Assembly (NCBI GenBank): GCA_947568835.1 | Contig: OX387608.1 | Location: 11,818,001-11,882,000 of the forward strand | Reading direction: 5' to 3' | Origin: Protonemura montana | Taxonomy: Eukaryota > Arthropoda > Insecta > Plecoptera > Nemouridae | DNA length: 64,000 nt | Part shown: piece after piece, positions 35,791 to 49,000 of the stretch | Layout: every line of letters begins with the position of its first letter | Numbering within the stretch: the stretch's first letter is position 1 | Notes under the pieces: generated by a model | The model's input: the letters and a program-made list of their open reading frames with translations, nothing else | Database searches by the model: none | What the model was told of the DNA's origin: nothing | Program-made: the position numbers and the translations under genes

Positions 35791-38700
35791 CTAGTTGCTC
35801 CCAATGACATTAATTTTCGCAAATCGATAATGATAACTTGTCGGGTTCCTGACGATGACGTGGACCGGCTGCCCCTTATTCGTGGCTGCAATTAGTGCCA
35901 TCAGCCCATTGGCAGCCACGTACCCCACCCCTGCCCCGCACGCTTCCGTGAAGACAAAGTCCCCTAGCGACACATAACCCAGCGTCACTCTGTCTGCAGC
36001 ATCCTTCACCGACTCCACGCGCGGTATCCACAACTCCCTCGTCTTGCGCTCGTAGTCTTCGGCTATCTCTTTCTCCACCGGCTCATGCGGTTTTCTTTTC
36101 CTTTTAACTTCATCGGACTTAACTGTTTCGCAATTGCCTTTCGATTTCTCGCTCACTTCCACTGTTTTCCGTTTCTCTTCGACTTCTTCGACAGTTTCTT
36201 TAACCCCCACGGCATTTGCTTTTTCCTCCCTCTCCTTCCTGTACTTCCTGACCCTACGTTTCCTCAGCCGCTTCATCAAAGTTTGGTGCTCGTCACGAGA
36301 TTGCTTCCTGCCATCCTGATGAACATCGTCGTGGTGAGATTCGACAGGTCCGGAATATCCGGGATCTTCCGCGAGCTTCGCAAGGTCTTCCTTTGTTGGC
36401 ATGCAGATGATGGAGAAGTCCACCGGATTGCCTTTGAGCAACATGGTGAGCGCGATCGGCACAAGGCAGTTGCCGGGACGGTCGATTAGTGTCAGGCTCG
36501 GTAGATCATACGACTGCCCGCGGACGGCTGCACCAAGGATACACAACGAGTCGCGGTCGCGCAATACGAAGTACGGACAAGGCGTGGACACGGAGCACTG
36601 GGGGGCAGCGGCCGTGGGGCTGGACGACCAATCGCGGATCAGCGTGTCCCACGCACAGAAGAACGGACTGGCGATGCCGAGTTTAATATAGTTGGCTCTT
36701 ACCTTGGGTGGATGCCTGTAAGAAGGTGGAGGAAAAAGAATGGTTAAAATGCAACGATGTAAACTTTATTAGTTTAATTAGCTCTGTGCTTAGCAATAGT
36801 AGGTGCAGAAATTTCACATACTGGATCTACTAGCACATATCTTTAATTAGCACTAAAATCTAGCAATGGAATAACTGTAGAATATGATAAACCTTACATG
36901 GCTTTTTGAGAGATTGGGATGATGATTGCTCAAATATCTAGTTTTAAATGGTCCCAGACCTTCAATAGCTTGAGTGGCAAGTTCAGATAAATATAAATAC
37001 TCTCGAATAAATAAAAAAATTTGTGTTTTTTGTCCTTAGGCTAAGTGCACTTCTACTGAAAATGAAATGAGTCGAGACCGTTAATTTGAGTCAGTGATGA
37101 GAGCTGATGCAATATTTATTCCCAAGATCTCAGACTGCCCCTGCTCTAATCGTAACAAAACGGCAGCCCCATCATTGACTAACCCGAAGTATGCGTTGGC
37201 GAGTTCCTCCCTCTGCGCGTCTGCCTCCCTGCGTCCGGCCATTGAGTCGGGGTCCAGCAGTGGAGTGTGGGCACCCTCCATCCGGAGCCTGGTCGCTTCC
37301 CGGAGTCCTCCGGGGCGGCCACCACGGAAAACCAGCGACATCCAAACTGTCATGCCCCAGCCAACAGGGCAGATGATATCCCAGCCAGCAGCAAAACCTA
37401 CAATCATTTTGTTTTTGTTATGGAAAGCCAGGGCTCAGCACTCAGTCAAATCGCATGCAATTGAAATATCCACCAACTATACGTAAATGGAGACAACAAA
37501 ATTGAAAGTGGTAGAGTTTCTAAGGAAACCAAAGTGTTGGCATATGCAGGGTGCTGGCATATGGTACGATAATTCATGATGGTAACATGTAACAGTATAG
37601 GGGTGAATATCGATGCTAGTAGGAGCACTACTTCCCTCTTAAAAATTGATGCCCAAAATCCCCGTTTGGACATCAATTTTTGAGCGGGTAGTAGTGTTCC
37701 TAATAATAAAATGCCAAACATGCTATTTTTACGGCAATTCTTTGGAATAACTGCTGAATTAATAAATAAATAAATATCTTAGAAAGATCAGAGCTCACCC
37801 AACTTATCCATGGTGGCCTGCTGAGAGCCCGGCTGTTGAATCAGCAACACTGGTATCCGGGAATTGTCGTTGAACCCTTCAGTCTGTGTCTGACACGACT
37901 GAGACTCTTCGATGAGTCCCGGCACCAGGCTCACCGACTTCTCGACATTCAGCGACGCGACAGAGAGCTTGGTCTGCGAGCAGATGTTCCGCACCTTTGG
38001 ATCCCAGATTGGACTGGAGGACATTTGGGGTGGTGGGATTGGAATAGGACCTGTTGAATTAAGTAAATAATAAATCGAAATTAATTATTGATCAAGTAGG
38101 CTACAGATTTGTTAAATCTTTGAGATCATCAAAGTTAAGCAACACTGTGTTTGGTCAGATATTGGATGGGCAACCATCATACACGTGACAAGTCCTGGTT
38201 AGAGATGAGGTTGGAGAGATTAAAGTTAGTACTTCAACTTAGCTGGCCATTTTTACCAACCTCGTAACTGTATGGAATTATCGAAGAATCCTATTGTTTA
38301 AGTTATACCCTCTTTCGGAAGAAACGATAAACCGGTGGTCACCTTGGTGCTTTTCCATGGGAGTAGGCTAAGTGCCGGCACCACGGTTTTCTCCGTCCTT
38401 CTAGGCTAGGTAGGTCATCATCCTTATTATCACCCACTCATTCACCAGTGCCATTAGACCAGTGCCACAAGGCCCGCTGTCAAAAGTGTCGTTAAAAGGC
38501 AAAAATCTATCAATTAAATGAAAAGCTCATTTGTGTCTTGAAACAAAGATGTACCTGAGAAAGTCTTATCAGGCACAGCTTTCTCCCTCCTTGCAGGCAT
38601 GCAGAGACGTGGATCTTTGATTGTGAGTCCCAAGATAAAATTTGGCGGCAGCTGCATCGGCGTCTTCAGCCCGCCCAGTGACTGCCAGAACGCAACTTGA

Positions 38701-40139
38701 GCTTTGAGCAATGAACGCGCAACTACGTTAGTTTTGTAGAAATCGGACCACCAGTCACCAGGATTGTTTTCGTCCGGAGCAGTTGAGTAAAACAAAACTT
38801 CGTCTTCGCTGCTACTACTGGCTCCCTTCTCCATTATCTGAGCAAATATTTCATCGATATTGGCCTTAGATTTATGTACAGACTTCGATCGAATTGCCGA
38901 TTTGGTTTTGACCTTCTTTGCCTGGGAGAGATCAGGTTTCTCAGAAATGCTTGCTATTTGGAAACCTTCGAATATGACTGATTGTGACAGTGGACCAGTC
39001 AGCCTAAATCTGCTCAATGTATCTTTTAAAAGAACCATTTCTATTCCAGCATTGTTATTATACTTGGGTGTTTTTGTGAATGGAATATTTCTTATTTCTA
39101 TTTTCTTCTCCTCAACTTTTTTATCTACACGAGGTTTCTTGCGTGCAGGTTCGCTGTCTACGTCCACGTTCTTGGAGGTAACAAACTTCGATTCAGTTAT
39201 TATAACGACATCGGTACTTGGAACAGACATGAAATTAAATGTCCCAATAAACTCTTCTAGCACTTCTTGATAAAATGCAGGATGAATCCAAATCCAAATG
39301 GTTCGTTTCTTCTCTTCTTCAGTTTCTTTACCACGATATATTTTGGTCTCAGGCTTCCAATGGTAACTTACGTCCCCTATTGCGCTGTAAGGAAACATTC
39401 CATGGCGGAACAAAGAAACACTTCCTTCACTGGCACCATCCATGTGGCAATTTTCTCTGAATGTCTTACCACACTTTTCACTCATATGATGCTGCAATCC
39501 TTTAATTAGATTTTTAAATGGACCACTCAACTCTATGCAAGATAGGTAAGAAACATCTTGAAGTAAGCAGTGCTTTGCACTGGCTCTATACAATGCTCTA
39601 AAGCCCTTGTTATTTGTACGATATGGCAGACTGTAGCCCCATTTCTTAACCATGTGGAATCGTTTTGCATGCCAAATGTGTGTTTCTAGCCACACAAACT
39701 TTTGTTGTCTACGGTTGTATTCGCTGAGAAGATTTTTGGGCCTGCGTCTGTGCTTACGACTAGGTCTTTTTGAGGTAGGCGGCAGTCCACTCTTCTCAAA
39801 TTGGCGTCTATGAGCCTCTCTAACCGACCTCGGAAGTCGTTTAGTATCATGCGACATAATTCGACGACGCATATGCTTTGGAAGCTGCTGGAATGCCAAG
39901 CCTGCTCGTTGAGGATTATCTAAAACAGAAATAAAGTTTAAGTTGCAAAGCTAAAAAAATATTTAATCAACTTGGGTATAAAAGGCTTAAGATAAAATGA
40001 TTTAATATTTACCAATTGCTTCAGAAAGAGCCAAGATTTCCTTTAGTCGAGAATCAGCAAATTTATGTACTCCCACTTGAAATGGTATATACTGGGAGCC
40101 ACCAAGTGCTTTATCGAACTGTTCCTTGCTTGAAGCCAT
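35791..40139 (-). CDS. POP1: Ribonuclease P/MRP protein subunit POP1
   Basis: Five exons join into 960 codons plus stop: 40139-40013, 39919-38555, 38050-37799, 37397-37184 and 36715-35791. All borders are GT-AG and in phase. POP1 is the largest shared protein of nuclear RNase P (pre-tRNA 5' processing) and RNase MRP (rRNA processing). The N-terminal POP1 domain starts near residue 30 and shows LPKHMRRRIMSHDTKRLPR, then KNLLSEYNRRQQKFVWLETH and WHAKRFHMV. The POPLD domain is encoded by exons 4-5: GFAAGWDIICPVGWGM, FRGGRPGGLRE, then HPPKVRANYIKLG. The C terminus has CMPTKEDL, a long Lys/Arg/Glu-rich insert, LGYVSLGDFVFTEACGAGVG and YHYRFAKINVIG, all POP1 hallmarks. Human POP1 is 1024 aa. The short intron between exons 4 and 5 uses a GTTAGT donor. 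An S SINE lies in intron 2 and a minimal T palindrome in intron 3. The gene is head-to-head with RidA. Confidence 0.96.
37613..37720. repeat. T family minimal palindrome in POP1 intron 3
   Basis: Only the inverted termini remain: AAAAATTGATGCCCAAA facing GACATCAATTTTTGAGCGGG, then GTGTTCCTAATAATAAAATG. Confidence 0.75.
38115..38500 (+). repeat. S family SINE in POP1 intron 2
   Basis: Near-complete, diverged plus copy (GAGATCATCAAAGTTAAGCA, TTGGATGGGCAACC, CACCCACTCATTCACCAGTG), antisense to POP1. It begins just inside the gene, between exons 38555 and 38050. Confidence 0.85.
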
Positions 40140-40857
40140 GGTGCAGTGAGGTTATAATGGCCTCTTAGGCTCTTCAGCAAGTCAAAAATATGCGAGAAAC
40201 TGAATTAACAACACCCGTTAGAAGAAATTTTAATAGTAAAACTTAAAGTTTTAAAGCTATGGTTATTTCTAGCCGAAGCAAAGAGTAAAATATACACATA
40301 ACGAAGAAAAATGTTCGACTTTGTAAACTCCTTCACGTGCCGACTTGTTGACCGGCATAGATATCAACCCTTGACTGCAATGTACCGTCGTGTACCGTCG
40401 TTTGAATCCGTCAAAGCTCGGACCATTATGGCCAATCACAGCCAATTATGGCTTCTGGCTTGGTATTTGATTGGTTCGAATATTTTGGATCTTCGAATCA
40501 CCATTTCCAAACATGAAGATGCCTGTACGTTGGAAAATAAAACTCTATTCATTTTTTAAAGTCATACGCCATAAAAAACGCAAAATGTTGTAAGATAGTG
40601 AAATAATCTTCATAATTTTAAAAATTAGTTAACTTGTCCCTCATTCTTATATTTATCTTTAAAGAATGTAGAGTAAATAAATGAGCAAACAAAAACAGTT
40701 CCATTTACCAACCAGTTTAACAAGTTATCAGCTGAGCACGGATGACCTTTGAAGTGAATGTAATTATGTAATTTACTTTGAAGCAGTTCTCAACAAGAGC
40801 TTGACAGAGGAGCATCAACTAGGCACATTCAACTGTTCTCTCTCTAGAGTTTCAATC
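40140..40857. promoter_or_regulatory. Divergent POP1/RidA intergenic region
   Basis: These 718 bp separate the POP1 ATG (minus) from the RidA ATG (plus). They must hold both 5' UTRs and probably a shared or back-to-back promoter. A short tandem, CCGTCGTGTACCGTCG, is visible near 40385-40400. No clear TATA box stands out and no repeat family has inserted here. Confidence 0.45.
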
Positions 40858-41892
40858 ATGTCAAAGATTATTAGAAAAATCATCAGCACACCTTTAGCTC
40901 CCAGACCAGTTGCACCCTACAAGTAATAATCGGACCAGTTTTATTTTGTGAAATTTGTTTTTGCATGGTACTTTTTAAATAATATTTGTTCTTGTTAATA
41001 CAATGTTTTTTTAGCCAAGCGGTTCGTGTGGACAATACCGTGTATTGCTCTGGTGTACTGGGTTTGGATAAGGATACCAACAGGCTGGTTGAAGGAGGTG
41101 CTGTTGCTGAGGCTAGGCAAGCTCTTACAAGCCTTGGTCACATACTTTCAGCAGCTGAAACATCTTTTGGGAACGGTAATATATCAAAAACAACAAAACT
41201 GTGATTATTTCATCCCTTGTCGTTCATTTCAAAGGTCATAATAATACTGTGTGCATTTGTTTTTAGTTGTTAAGACAACCGTCTACTTGGATGACATCAA
41301 TGATTTTCAAGGAGTAAATGAGGTTTACAAAGAATGTAAGTTCAATTTTTAATCATAAATCATTGTTGAGCCACGGAGCATTACATCATAATATATCATT
41401 TTAATTTAGCGTCTCATTTTTTTATTTTACAAAATAGTTATTAATGTTTTTGTTAAACTTTAGATTTCAAAGAGCCATTTCCTGCAAGATCTGCATTCCA
41501 AGTCGGTAGACTGCCCTTGGTGAGCAACTTACTCAATATTATTCATTCATTCACATATACACATTAAGTAGAACGTTTGATTTGTTTCACTGAATTTTCT
41601 AACAAATAGTTATTCTTGTCAGCTTCAAAACATCTTACTTCCTAACAGTGCTAATACTAAATACAATCAAACAAGTTCAGATGCTAGTCTAACAAATAAA
41701 TCAATAAAGATTACATCGCAGAAATGTAAAAAATTAACGTCAACATGAAAAATACCTAAAATACTCTCAGCATTAAATAAACACTGGATTTTTTTTTTTC
41801 AGGGTGCCAAAGTGGAGATCGAGGTTATTGCCGTGGTTGGTGTGATTGAAACAGTCGAAGCTAGTCAATGTTCTGCCCATTGCACCCAGTAA
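40858..41892 (+). CDS. RidA: RidA / UK114 reactive-imine deaminase (2-iminobutanoate/2-iminopropanoate deaminase)
   Basis: Five exons join into 146 codons plus stop: 40858-40922, 41015-41175, 41267-41335, 41464-41519 and 41803-41892. All borders are GT-AG and in phase. RidA trimers hydrolyse enamine/imine intermediates released by PLP enzymes, protecting other PLP enzymes in cytosol and mitochondria. Family marks are APYNQAVRVDNTVYCSGVLG (residues 19-38), GGAVAEARQALTSLGHIL, VVKTTVYLDDINDF and the signature PFPARSAFQVGRLP with the substrate-binding Arg107. GAKVEIEVIAV follows, with the acidic residues E122/E124. The C-terminal tail (VVGVIETVEASQCSAHCTQ) is about 15 residues longer than bacterial RidA and has two cysteines. 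An AATAAA is at 42065. The gene is compact and free of repeats. Confidence 0.97.
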
Positions 41893-43084
41893 TAATGATT
41901 AATTATTCTTGTCTATTCTATAGGGTGAAGCAATTAAAGTACATGTAGGTTATATCTAATAAAAATGATTCGGTACATATGAAACGCACGTTGCAAGTTT
42001 TGTGCGGAGAGGCAGCCTGAATCGATGACTTCTAATTTTCTACTCTACTCGGCATATAAAAATGAATAAATATACAGCATTAGATACAGAAAACACCTTT
42101 TTAGTATACCTGGTATCACTTAATTGCTTACAAAATCAATCTATTTACCTACATATCCACTATCCATTACACTTTTAAATTTACATCTTACATGGGAACA
42201 AAATTCAATTCGTTCGCATTCGTGGTTACTGTTCAGAATCAGACAAATCCTAGCTGTAATCTTATGTTTGCTTTTAAATATTGATCAATTTGTCAATGAA
42301 CCTAGAAGGTCAATTCACTTTGCCCAATCAAATGTTTGTAGATGCTACTATTTGTATGAATGATTTCATTCCATCCATAACTCGTACAAACATATATACA
42401 CAAAGTTAATATTTGAAAACTGTGAATAAAGTTAGCGCAACATATATTAAGATTAAAGGTTAAAAATCTAACACATCCACGTATTTTAACTCATTGGCTT
42501 GTTGGTGAAACCAACGTTGCTTACACTCACTTTAGAAGCATATTTATTTGACCCCGTAGTTCAGATTGATAAAAAAGAAACAATAAAAGTAGGTATTAGT
42601 TTATCACTTTGTACATTTGAACTTGACCACGATGATAACTCACAGATGATGACTTCTCTCTCATTCTTAATCGATTGTTCAATTTGCCCAGCCGCAGATT
42701 CCCAGTATTCCAAAACTGTTCGAAAATTACGCAATCTGTTATGGCATTCCAAGCTTTACTGATCTGTTAGAACCGGAGATACCAGATTGACAAAAAGAAC
42801 TAGGGTACAAAGCGCGTGCGTATCACATACCTAGGTATTTAGTACAGTACGGACTTAGGACTTAATTCCATATGTCTCACAGTTTTTTGAGTCCATTACT
42901 TTTTTCTCAACGAGAAGCAAGGACGGTATTATTTGTTTCAGTAGCAAAAACGACAAAAGTGTACTCCTCGTCTCATCTTTTTGAGAGAAAAATTACAATA
43001 TATCGTTAAGATTAGGATCCGTTAATTCATGTCCAAATTTCATTTCGAACACGAATTTTTCTCGTCCAGCAAGTCTCATTCCAA
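41893..43084. other. Convergent 3' region of RidA and the MGC-start gene
   Basis: AATAAA for RidA at 42065; on the minus strand an AATAAA lies at 42548-42543. No repeats of the main families. Confidence 0.55.
42065..42070 (+). terminator. Polyadenylation signal for RidA
   Basis: AATAAA in AAAATGAATAAATATAC, about 170 bp past the RidA stop. A second candidate (GTGAATAAAGTT) occurs near 42424. Confidence 0.5.
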
Positions 43085-46000
43085 TCATGCACTTTCCTCT
43101 TTCGTCTCCTCTTCTAACGTTTCCACTGCAAGCACTTCATCGACTTCTCCATTCTCCTGGTTCACACTATCGGTGACAGCCTCTTCGACAGCTTCTTCCC
43201 CGTCCACTTCCGCGTCCACGTCCCCTTCCATTGGCATTTCGTCAACTTTCCGTTCGATGATCTCTTGAATCATTGGTTCCTCTTGAACGGGAGAACCGTG
43301 AGGAGTTTTGCTGCCAGGCATGAACCCTTCAATCTTTTCCCCGACAGAGTTTACGGTTTCTTGGACTTTGCTCCCTGCATCGCTTACCATTGTGCTGATC
43401 TTGTCCTCGGCACTTTTTGTGAGGCTACCAAACTTTTCCTCTGCCTGGTCGGCAAAATTTCCAAGAGTTTCTTCGGTTTGATGCGTGAACGAACCGATTG
43501 TTTGCTTGACGGACTCGCCGGCACCTGAAAATGACAACGGAACGTCGATATAATTATATAAATTGAAGAATGGACTTGGATAGCTGCCAGCTTAAGGTTT
43601 ACTTTGCTATTACATCTTTTTTCGTTGGACCTTGACTATTATAAGCGGATAAAACTTATCCTTAGCACCTTGTTAAGAAATGCATAAAAAATATAGTAAA
43701 CCAAACAGGATTCTGGAAATGGAGGCAGCCGTGTCTGCTCAAGGTGCTAATGAACTTGTACACACTATAAATTGCTGCATACTCTTCCCATTTTGGAGCC
43801 GCCGTCGAAAACCCTTATTTCTCCCTGGGAAGCGAAAGTCTGCATACCCGGAAAGCTCAGTAAGTAGCGTACCCGACTGGCAATCAAGATATCCCGGTTT
43901 TTTGCTTCACTACCCTCCCATAGGAATAATGATTTTCTGATACAAAAGTTTAAATTATATTTAGTATAATTTGGTTTAATCTAAATATGTCTGACCTTGC
44001 CTGCCGTAGCTTGGTATTGTATGTATTGATGTTCCACGTACTGCTCATTTGATATTCCAATACTATTGATAAATGCCAAAAATATCATTCAGAGCTTAAA
44101 TAATAAATACCCCACTCAAAATTGACCCAAAACATAGAACATCAGTCACTGTATTCCTGTCAAAATGCAACCCACCTGAACAAATATATTATTCAACATG
44201 GTACCTACACACGCATTTTCTCGTTTTCGAACGCCTGGCTAATTCTAAATTCAATTAAAAATAACCCTCATAATACAAAATTATATCAATCTCGATCAAC
44301 CCCATGTCCATAATCTCATCAAATCGAGGGCGATTTTCTTGGTGCTTTTATACTACTGTATGCAATGTTGTGGCCACCTGTTCTAACGTAGTTTTTTTTA
44401 GGGTAGCCTGAAAGCTCGAAATCACCTGTTCAATACGTCACGGGAACGTTCATAGATTCCAGCCATTAAGCCAAACTTACATTGTTCTGACTTAGATGTA
44501 GGGCCATTACTTCTTCAGAGTAGGACATGCGATTCCTTTTCTTATGCAAATCAAAATCACCGCCATGCCAGTCTGAATGCACATTAAACTAGAATTTATT
44601 CGAAAGTGACTAGCTCTCGGCGATTTGAATCTAGGATCCTAGGGAGCGCAAATTAACAGGCTCGGGCTAAGAGTAAATTTTGCTTGGTTTTGTGGTAATG
44701 CCTCAGCGCTAACGTTAAACTGTCTTCGCGAAAATCGCCGACAAAAATTGAGGATGCTACTAGGTGGAGTCACCGTCTTTTCGAGTAATAAGAAATTTAA
44801 TTTCGTTATTTTTCGCAATTTTTTGCAATTGAGACTGGTTTTTTTTTTGCAAACTAATCTTCATTCATACTGACCTCAACGATTGAAACACGTTTATCGA
44901 TATTTTGAGCCGTAACGATTTGATCAAAATGACGGCCGCAAGCGCCATCGAGTGGCACCTACCGTTACCATCGTATTGCCGGGTCGCATTCTCAGAAAAA
45001 AGTTGAACATTAATGCTGGTCCTTTGAATACCTTTATAAATCAATGGCATGATATTTCTCCAATGGGTCATCGCAAAATTCAGCTTTTCTTTAATGGCAT
45101 AGGGGGATTTATCTAGCTTTTCCCATAACATTAATACAACTTTCTTGTACCAAACTCAAGATTTTCTTATGTTTAACCAAAATATAAAAAATACATATAC
45201 TGACTTGTATGGCGTCGCTATCAACGGTCAACGTGTACAACGGTCAGACAATCGATTTATTTTCCTGCCGTTTGTCACGTATCAACATATAAACATAGTC
45301 ATTTGAACGGTTTGCAAAATCAATAATCACCTATTTATAGTTGTCATTACGAGGTGGGAACATGAACATGAACTTTGACATTGACCTTGCATCTTACATC
45401 GACGAGAAACATTGACAATTAATCAAGATCAAAGCAAGGCGGCTCCATGATTATTTTCGGACAATCTATCACTGTCAGTCGCTATGGTCAACCAAAAATT
45501 AGCATAATAATAGAGTTTTTCCAGAAAGTGTCGCCGAGGAAAGCTATGATGGATGAAATAAAGGAAACTGTGATTTATTTCAAGTCTTGATTGAGACAGA
45601 AAAGTTCCCTTCCTTTTGTCGATCCTGCTGACTTGCTATGCGAATATCATTACGCAAATACGTGAGCATTTTTTCTTGTCTCATGAATACTAGATTATGT
45701 CATTGAGTCTTTAGGTTAGAGGGCTAAAGTTAATGATAATCTATCTGCTGAGCAAACGAGCCGGTAACACGTGGTAACTGTAGGTGCCACCCGATGGCGC
45801 TTGAGACCGTCTTTTTTAACAAATCTTAACAGTTAAATGATTACGATTCAAAATATCGATACATGTACATCAATCGTCAAGATAAGCATTCATAAAGTTT
45901 AATTGAGCGTAAACCAGTCTCAAATAGGAGTAATCTGCGAGAAATAGCAAAAATTTATTTTTTAATACTCAAAACGACGGTGACTCCACATATTAATATC

Positions 46001-49000
46001 CTCGATTTTTGTCGGAAAAGTAGTCATCTGGCATATTTGGCGAAGACAGTTTAACACTAGCGCTATGTTAGTACAAAAATACCAACGAGAATATCTACGA
46101 TGCTACTGCTTATTATTATCTATTTCTTAGCAATTAGCATCAACAACAAGACCATGTTTGACAATTTCACTTGACATTGGTAAGTACCCCAATTTGTGTT
46201 GCTATTTTAGGTATTTTGTGACTTCCTTTCTCTTCTTGACACGCCCTAAAACCTTAACAATGATCTAATAAATCAATTAAAAAAACAACCGTTTTAATAC
46301 GCTCAATGTCTAGACTCTGGACGCTCTAGACTGATGATCTCCAGTTAATCAAACGTCCACCTTAAGTTAGAATGGAAATAATTCAACCTATTTTCGTTAC
46401 ATAACCACGTGATGAGGGAGCTAAAAGCTATATTATTTTCCAACCTAGCTATGACTTTCACGTTGTTTTTTGGCGTCTAACAAACTCTGTTCCCAGCACG
46501 CAAGCATGGCGATTAGCAAGCTATTGTTTAACTTTTTAAAGCGCCGCGACGCCATGGCCGACGTCCAACCTATCACTTTCGATCTCAAACAGTGCGTGTT
46601 CTTCTGCGATTCGCAAACAAACTAGTGTCTGATTTGAATATTTCAAGTACTATCTACTCAATCGAAGTCTAGTCGCAAGACAATGATTTTTTTAGAAAAT
46701 AAATTAGTCCATTTCCATTAAGCAAAGAGCGTTTTTTTTTCTTTCTTGGGCCAACGCCTATTTGATTTGCTTTGGTTGAAATCAACGGCAAGTCACTTTA
46801 CATTCAAGGTTTATTATTTCTGGTATTAGCACAATCCCATGGTATTATGTACTTTTCTTTTTTAAAACCAACAACAGCAGCGCAGTAGTTCAGATTCAAG
46901 ATAAAATAAAAAAAAAAAAAATACATTGTTGAAGAAGGTAACTACGCCATCTTTTGGATTTGAAAGGCCTTCTACTTTCAATAAGCACAATACCTGCATT
47001 ATCAATATGGCATAAATAATTCAATTTTCGACACAAAAGCTGACTAAAACTGTGAAACCGGGTTTCGCCTCCTCCCTTCAAGGCAGACTAGAAATTCATC
47101 ATCATCATCATTCGCAGAACCACCATTTAAAACATCGTTTACCAACGCTATAACACTAGCCACGCCTGTTGTCAAAACAGTGCGTCGTTGAACACCACAA
47201 ATCAAAAATAATTACCGTTTTATTTAACTTTTAACACTTAACGAGCGGGGTTTTCAATCAAATTGAACAGTTTGGCGTGTTGGAAACGCCGGTTCTACTA
47301 GGATCACAAAAGTTTAAAAAAAAAAACACTGCGCTGGGTCAGGTATTGGATGGGTGACCATCACACATGACCAGTTCTGTTCGGGAGAGAGGTTGCAGGG
47401 ATGAAAGTTAGTACCGCAACTTCATTCGCCTTGCTTATCAATCTCTCGACAGCATGGATTTTTTAAGTAATGCTGCTATTTGCGTTCTACCGTCCTTCGG
47501 AAGGGACTGTAAGCCGGTGGTCCTCTTGGTGCTCTTCGACGAGAGTAGGCTACTTGCCATCACCGGGTTGCCCGCCTTCCTTCTAGACTAGGTTACGTTC
47601 ATTATCATCCCTATCATCATCCACTCATTCACCGAAGCTATTAGATCAGTGCCCCAGAGCCAGTTGTCAAAAAATTTCGTCTCTAAACCTCAATAACCAC
47701 TAATCAAACGTTTTCAATCACCCTTTTACGCAGAATAGGTTTTTCATCTCTAATGATGTAATTTACCGTATTGTCACCGCTCATTGTCAAAACAGCACGC
47801 CTTACGCCAAAAATCAAAATAAAACAAAAAATTAACACTCGCTCTCTGCCATTTCGATTCCGTGCAAATCACAATGCAAAACAAAAGAAATCAGTTGACC
47901 CAAAAAGTAGTGCAACGCCGAAATGATTGATAACCAAGGAGTGCTCTATACGTTCTTTCACTCTTCCAGCTCCAAGACATGCAGAGAGGGAGTTAGTAGC
48001 TATTAGTTCCCCCAGAGATCGTGTGCCATGAGAGTGCCGTGGACAAAAGAGCACAAAATAAAAATTACATTGGTGGATCGCGTGCTGGAAGGGAATCATT
48101 CTGCACGGGGCGCTTCTAGGTTTCACTTCGTGTTATGCCCCTACTTTCTTACACAAGAATTTTGGTGCGTAGGAGGTTTACCCTAAGGGATGACGTAATG
48201 ATGACACAATGCTGACCAACCCCTTTTACTGTGGCGTACCGAACGGTTTTGGCGTGCCAAGAGATCGACGTAGCTATGCAACACTGCTCTGGGTCAGGTT
48301 TTGGATGGTTGACCATCATACACATGACCAGTTCTGTCCGGGAAAGAGGTTGGAGGGATGAAAGTTAGTACAGCAAATTCACTCGCCTTGCTTATCAATC
48401 TCTCGAATGCATGGATTTGTGGAGGAATCCTGCTGTTCGCGTTGTACCGTCCTTCGGAAGGGACGTTAATCCGATGATCTCCTTGGTGTTCTTCGACAGG
48501 AGTTGGCTACTTGCCACCACATTGTTCTCCTCTTCCCGTTTAGGCTAGATAAGATTCATCATCATCATCATCCTCATTAATATTATGATTTTTAGAGTCA
48601 TGTCTACCCTTCTATCATTATCATCATCATCCACTCATTCACCGTGAACAGTGTGTCGTTAAACACATTGAATTTATTTATGTGTAGGGTTTAACGCTGT
48701 TTGGCGCTGGTCTCATGGCGCTGGTCTCATGGCGTTGGGGAATGAGTGGGTGATGATGAGAACGTTGATGAAACTAGCCTAGACTGGTCAAGATTAAGTG
48801 ACTGATGACGGCATGTAGACAATACCTGAAAAGCACCAAGGGAACCACCACAACGCGAACAAAAGGATTCCTCCACAAATCCTTGCTGTCGAGAGGTTGA
48901 TAAGCAAGGCGAATGAAGTTGCTGTACTAACTTTCATCTCTCCAACCTCTCTCCCGAACAGAACTGGTCATGTGTTTGATGGTCATTCGTCCAATACCTG

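Noticed and set aside
36085..36489. 134-codon plus-strand frame opposite POP1 exon 5
   Set aside because: Antisense shadow of the POP1 Lys/Glu-rich region.
38860..39270. 136-codon plus-strand frame
   Set aside because: Antisense shadow of POP1 exon 2.
47869..48126. 85-codon minus-strand frame
   Set aside because: Not recognised, flanked by S SINEs; probably chance or an unrecognised repeat.
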